DNA from: Faecalibacterium sp.
GTDB taxonomy: Bacteria; Bacillota; Clostridia; Oscillospirales; Ruminococcaceae
NCBI GenBank assembly: GCA_020025795.1
Contig: JAHHRK010000030.1
Span: 1-16,280, forward strand
Direction of reading: 5' to 3'
Length of the DNA stretch: 16,280 nucleotides
The notes beneath the pieces were generated by a model that ran no database searches, had not been told where the DNA came from, and saw nothing but the letters and a program-made list of their open reading frames with translations. A program made the position numbers and the translations under genes. Each line of letters starts with the position of its first letter. The first letter of the stretch is position 1. Positions 15,901 to 16,280 of the stretch are shown here, piece after piece.

Positions 15901-16280
15901 GGTAACCTTTGATGTGGACGGCGATAAGACCACTGCTCAGATCGAAGAAGGCCAGAAAATCGGCGATAAGCTGCCGGCTGATCCCACCAAGGAAGGATTT
16001 ACCTTTGCTGGTTGGGTCGATGAAAATGGCAAGAAAGTCACAGCAGACACTGTGGTCAATGGCAATATGACCGTGAGTGCAACATGGACGGAGAATGACA
16101 AGCCGGTAGAACCTACCCCGACGCCGGACAAGCCCGTTGATCCGGACAAGCCGGTAGAACCTACTCCGACGCCGGATAAGCCTGTTGATCCGGACAAGCC
16201 GGTAGAACCTACCCCGACGCCGGACAAGCCTGTTGATCCGGACAAGCCGGTAGAACCTACCCCGACGCCGGATAAGCCTG
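12974..16280 (+). CDS. Giant secreted multidomain surface protein: F5/8C x3, Ig-like, BspA LRR, InlB B-repeat, Pro-rich stalk (3' end outside window)
   Basis: 1102 codons without a stop; the C-terminus is missing. AGGAGG (12962-12967) lies 6 bases before ATG. Domains are: signal peptide 1-28 (core VLAALLTAVMLGTYVM, cut near AYAA); acidic Glu/Gln/Pro stalk about 45-130; three F5/8-type-C/CBM32-like domains at about 147-297, 309-460 and 484-634; Ig-like beta segment about 641-730; BspA-type LRR_5 region about 738-972, with repeats such as IEGSAFYLCKDLVSFEAP and LGQDAFKTFSKLTDVTLG; Listeria-Bacteroides (InlB B) repeat 977-1038 ending GFTFAGWVDENG..VSATW; then 16-residue repeats DKPVEPTPTPDKPVDP. 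Each C-type domain repeats a GDGPA..AFDGD..KAWH..Y signature and GNG(R/L)WK. CBM32-like domains usually bind galactose, GalNAc or related host sugars, and BspA repeats occur in adhesins. Probable role: surface glycan binding or attachment beside the fucosidase. Wall anchoring is inferred from the Pro-rich stalk and cannot be confirmed here. No catalytic domain is visible. Confidence 0.87.
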   Translation, partial: MRSVKQRVLAALLTAVMLGTYVMPAYAADSTVPVDPAAGETIVAEDAAAVENEQTVVPNEQLEEQPEVQPEEQLEEQPAEQPSKLPEQPTEQQSVEESVEQPEEESAAETVEEEPAEELTAEAENQLVVEDAADRTNTPFAEGHVALDKGPMQASAKASSHNGNVGDDDGPASQAFDNDVSKAWHSQYSAQSMPHTIEWNLGNNGEAFEVSGLHYQMKNNVDVGNGRWLKIKIEALLNSNVIWTGEVTLPNGNCNITFGQIVKADAMKVTVLESKGNPESDANKFACAGELTIYGKKPVKEEYTYVPMLDKAAMKKSAKASSQEAEETSQWGDGPAAWAFDGDISKAWHTQYTGSVAQGPHTIEWKLTEDDSAVLVGRLEYVMKDAGNSGNGLWKQIKVEATVNGQLQTVYEGAVTLGEGNKAMIDFTTGPVNATAIKVTVKEGNNGYACAGELTVYQAKTKIEVDPEPLPLSKKYQQIPQNQITAANGISASSQHTTSETTGDGPAVWAFDGKTETAWHVDYNTNLANDPAWIQWNLGEVKTIGQIGYIRRDNHDNHGNGRWKTVVVSGQLEDDSWVDLRKITIQESQMENNGDEVLIPFAPTPVKMLKVKITDSYNTTAQKFAQAGEIKTYEVVDKETYTLTVNEETKVVAEGDTFQLNANFTHDTTNTEVQNITYKWSVQGGNLTVQGNGKEATVTANSAGESVVRVEVQYKNVLYAGVCNVTVQKKDVDSVIAINGKDYTVKSLEDAVNKAGNGAIESIVFKSGVIRKDDFTYITSHAKRFDSELKTFRIEDAVVPMSLHNNAIPMNAFKLNGSGSVGLTNVYLGKNIKGIEGSAFYLCKDLVSFEAPGVEFLKPNALGGLKSLESLELPALKELNNNCIKDAYGVKSIKLPSVATLGQDAFKTFSKLTDVTLGEKIPHIEYRSPLGLASTPAKNGVNLHVPKSALDAYKQSGYFKDGKWAGLTLVEKEVATVTFDVDGDKTTAQIEEGQKIGDKLPADPTKEGFTFAGWVDENGKKVTADTVVNGNMTVSATWTENDKPVEPTPTPDKPVDPDKPVEPTPTPDKPVDPDKPVEPTPTPDKPVDPDKPVEPTPTPDKP
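13140..13330 (+). repeat. Degenerate GAAGAACAGCCC-type repeats coding an acidic stalk
   Basis: Imperfect short repeats built from GAAGAACAG, CAGCCC and GAGCAGCC encode EQLEEQPEVQPEEQLEEQP-like sequence. This Glu/Gln/Pro-rich stretch directly follows the signal-peptide region and precedes the first binding domain. It should form an extended, negatively charged spacer. Units vary in both spacing and sequence, unlike the clean repeat at the right edge. Confidence 0.7.
13412..14875 (+). repeat. Three tandem F5/8C domain-coding repeats
   Basis: Three homologous domain-coding segments (about 13412-13864, 13898-14353 and 14423-14875) share matching motifs in the same order. These are ASA/S-K-A-S-S, GDGPA, AFD(G/N)D, (K/T)AWH, (I)(E/Q)W(N/K)L, GNGxWK and (C/Q)AGE(L/I)..Y. 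Domains 1 and 2 are closest, each keeping a CAGELT(I/V)Y ending with Cys; domain 3 has QAGEIKTY without it. This suggests domain 3 diverged first, with a later duplication giving 1 and 2. Similarity is at protein level; the DNA has diverged. Confidence 0.75.
16097..16280 (+). repeat. 48-base tandem repeat coding DKPVEPTPTPDKPVDP
   Basis: Units at 16097-16144, 16145-16192, 16193-16240 and a partial one at 16241-16280 run off the window edge. All units encode the same peptide and differ only at third codon positions (for example ACC/ACT, GAC/GAT, CCC/CCT). Each unit contains two DKPV(E/D)P half-units. Such Pro-rich segments commonly span the peptidoglycan ahead of an anchor. Copy number beyond the window is unknown. 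Confidence 0.93.

Noticed and set aside
15937..16245. Minus-strand repetitive Gly/Ser/Thr peptide (GSTGLSG units)
   Set aside because: It is the reverse complement of the 48-base Pro-rich repeat and carries no independent signal.
16097..16280. CRISPR array
   Set aside because: Repeats are contiguous with no unique spacers and stay in frame with the coding sequence.

Overview
The window reads as chromosomal DNA of a Gram-positive gut anaerobe of the Firmicutes. Ribosome binding sites are strong AGGAGG types. Several promoters have extended -10 boxes (TG-N-TATAAT). The gene set (YfhO, a Tex of about 720 residues, TmcAL, ATP-dependent PEP carboxykinase) is typical of that phylum. Moderately GC-rich genes with AT-rich intergenic gaps, together with a secreted GH95 fucosidase and a BspA-like surface protein, fit the Ruminococcaceae/Oscillospiraceae (Faecalibacterium, Gemmiger or Subdoligranulum relatives). 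The genus is an inference and is not proven by the sequence.

Left part (1-6572), housekeeping. A truncated YfbR-type 5'-deoxynucleotidase is read leftward from a promoter that diverges from the next unit. Rightward, a YfhO-family membrane protein and the RNA-binding protein Tex are separated by only 4 bases and end at a clear hairpin terminator. tmcAL (tRNA-Met cytidine acetate ligase) follows with its own extended -10 promoter.

Middle part (6573-10119). A 357-base AT-rich gap holds a probable tmcAL terminator and an elaborate pckA control region: promoter, upstream direct repeats and two inverted repeats. pckA itself is intact, has the codon use of a highly expressed gene and ends at a strong terminator. 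A second multi-span membrane protein follows. It is a GT-C-fold glycosyltransferase-like protein that starts at TTG.

Right part (10120-16280), cell-surface glycan region. A promoter and leader with a perfect 12-base palindrome precede a secreted GH95 alpha-L-fucosidase whose four expected catalytic residues are all present. Fifty-four bases later, with no terminator between, begins a very large secreted protein. It has an acidic Glu/Gln/Pro stalk, three F5/8-type-C (CBM32-like) domains, an Ig-like segment, BspA-type leucine-rich repeats, an InlB B-type repeat and a 48-base tandem repeat coding for a Pro-rich stalk. It runs off the window. The pair looks like a two-gene mucin or milk-glycan unit in which the enzyme has no binding modules and its neighbour carries them. 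This is the most interesting part of the window. No RNA genes, CRISPR arrays, insertion sequences or phage genes were seen.
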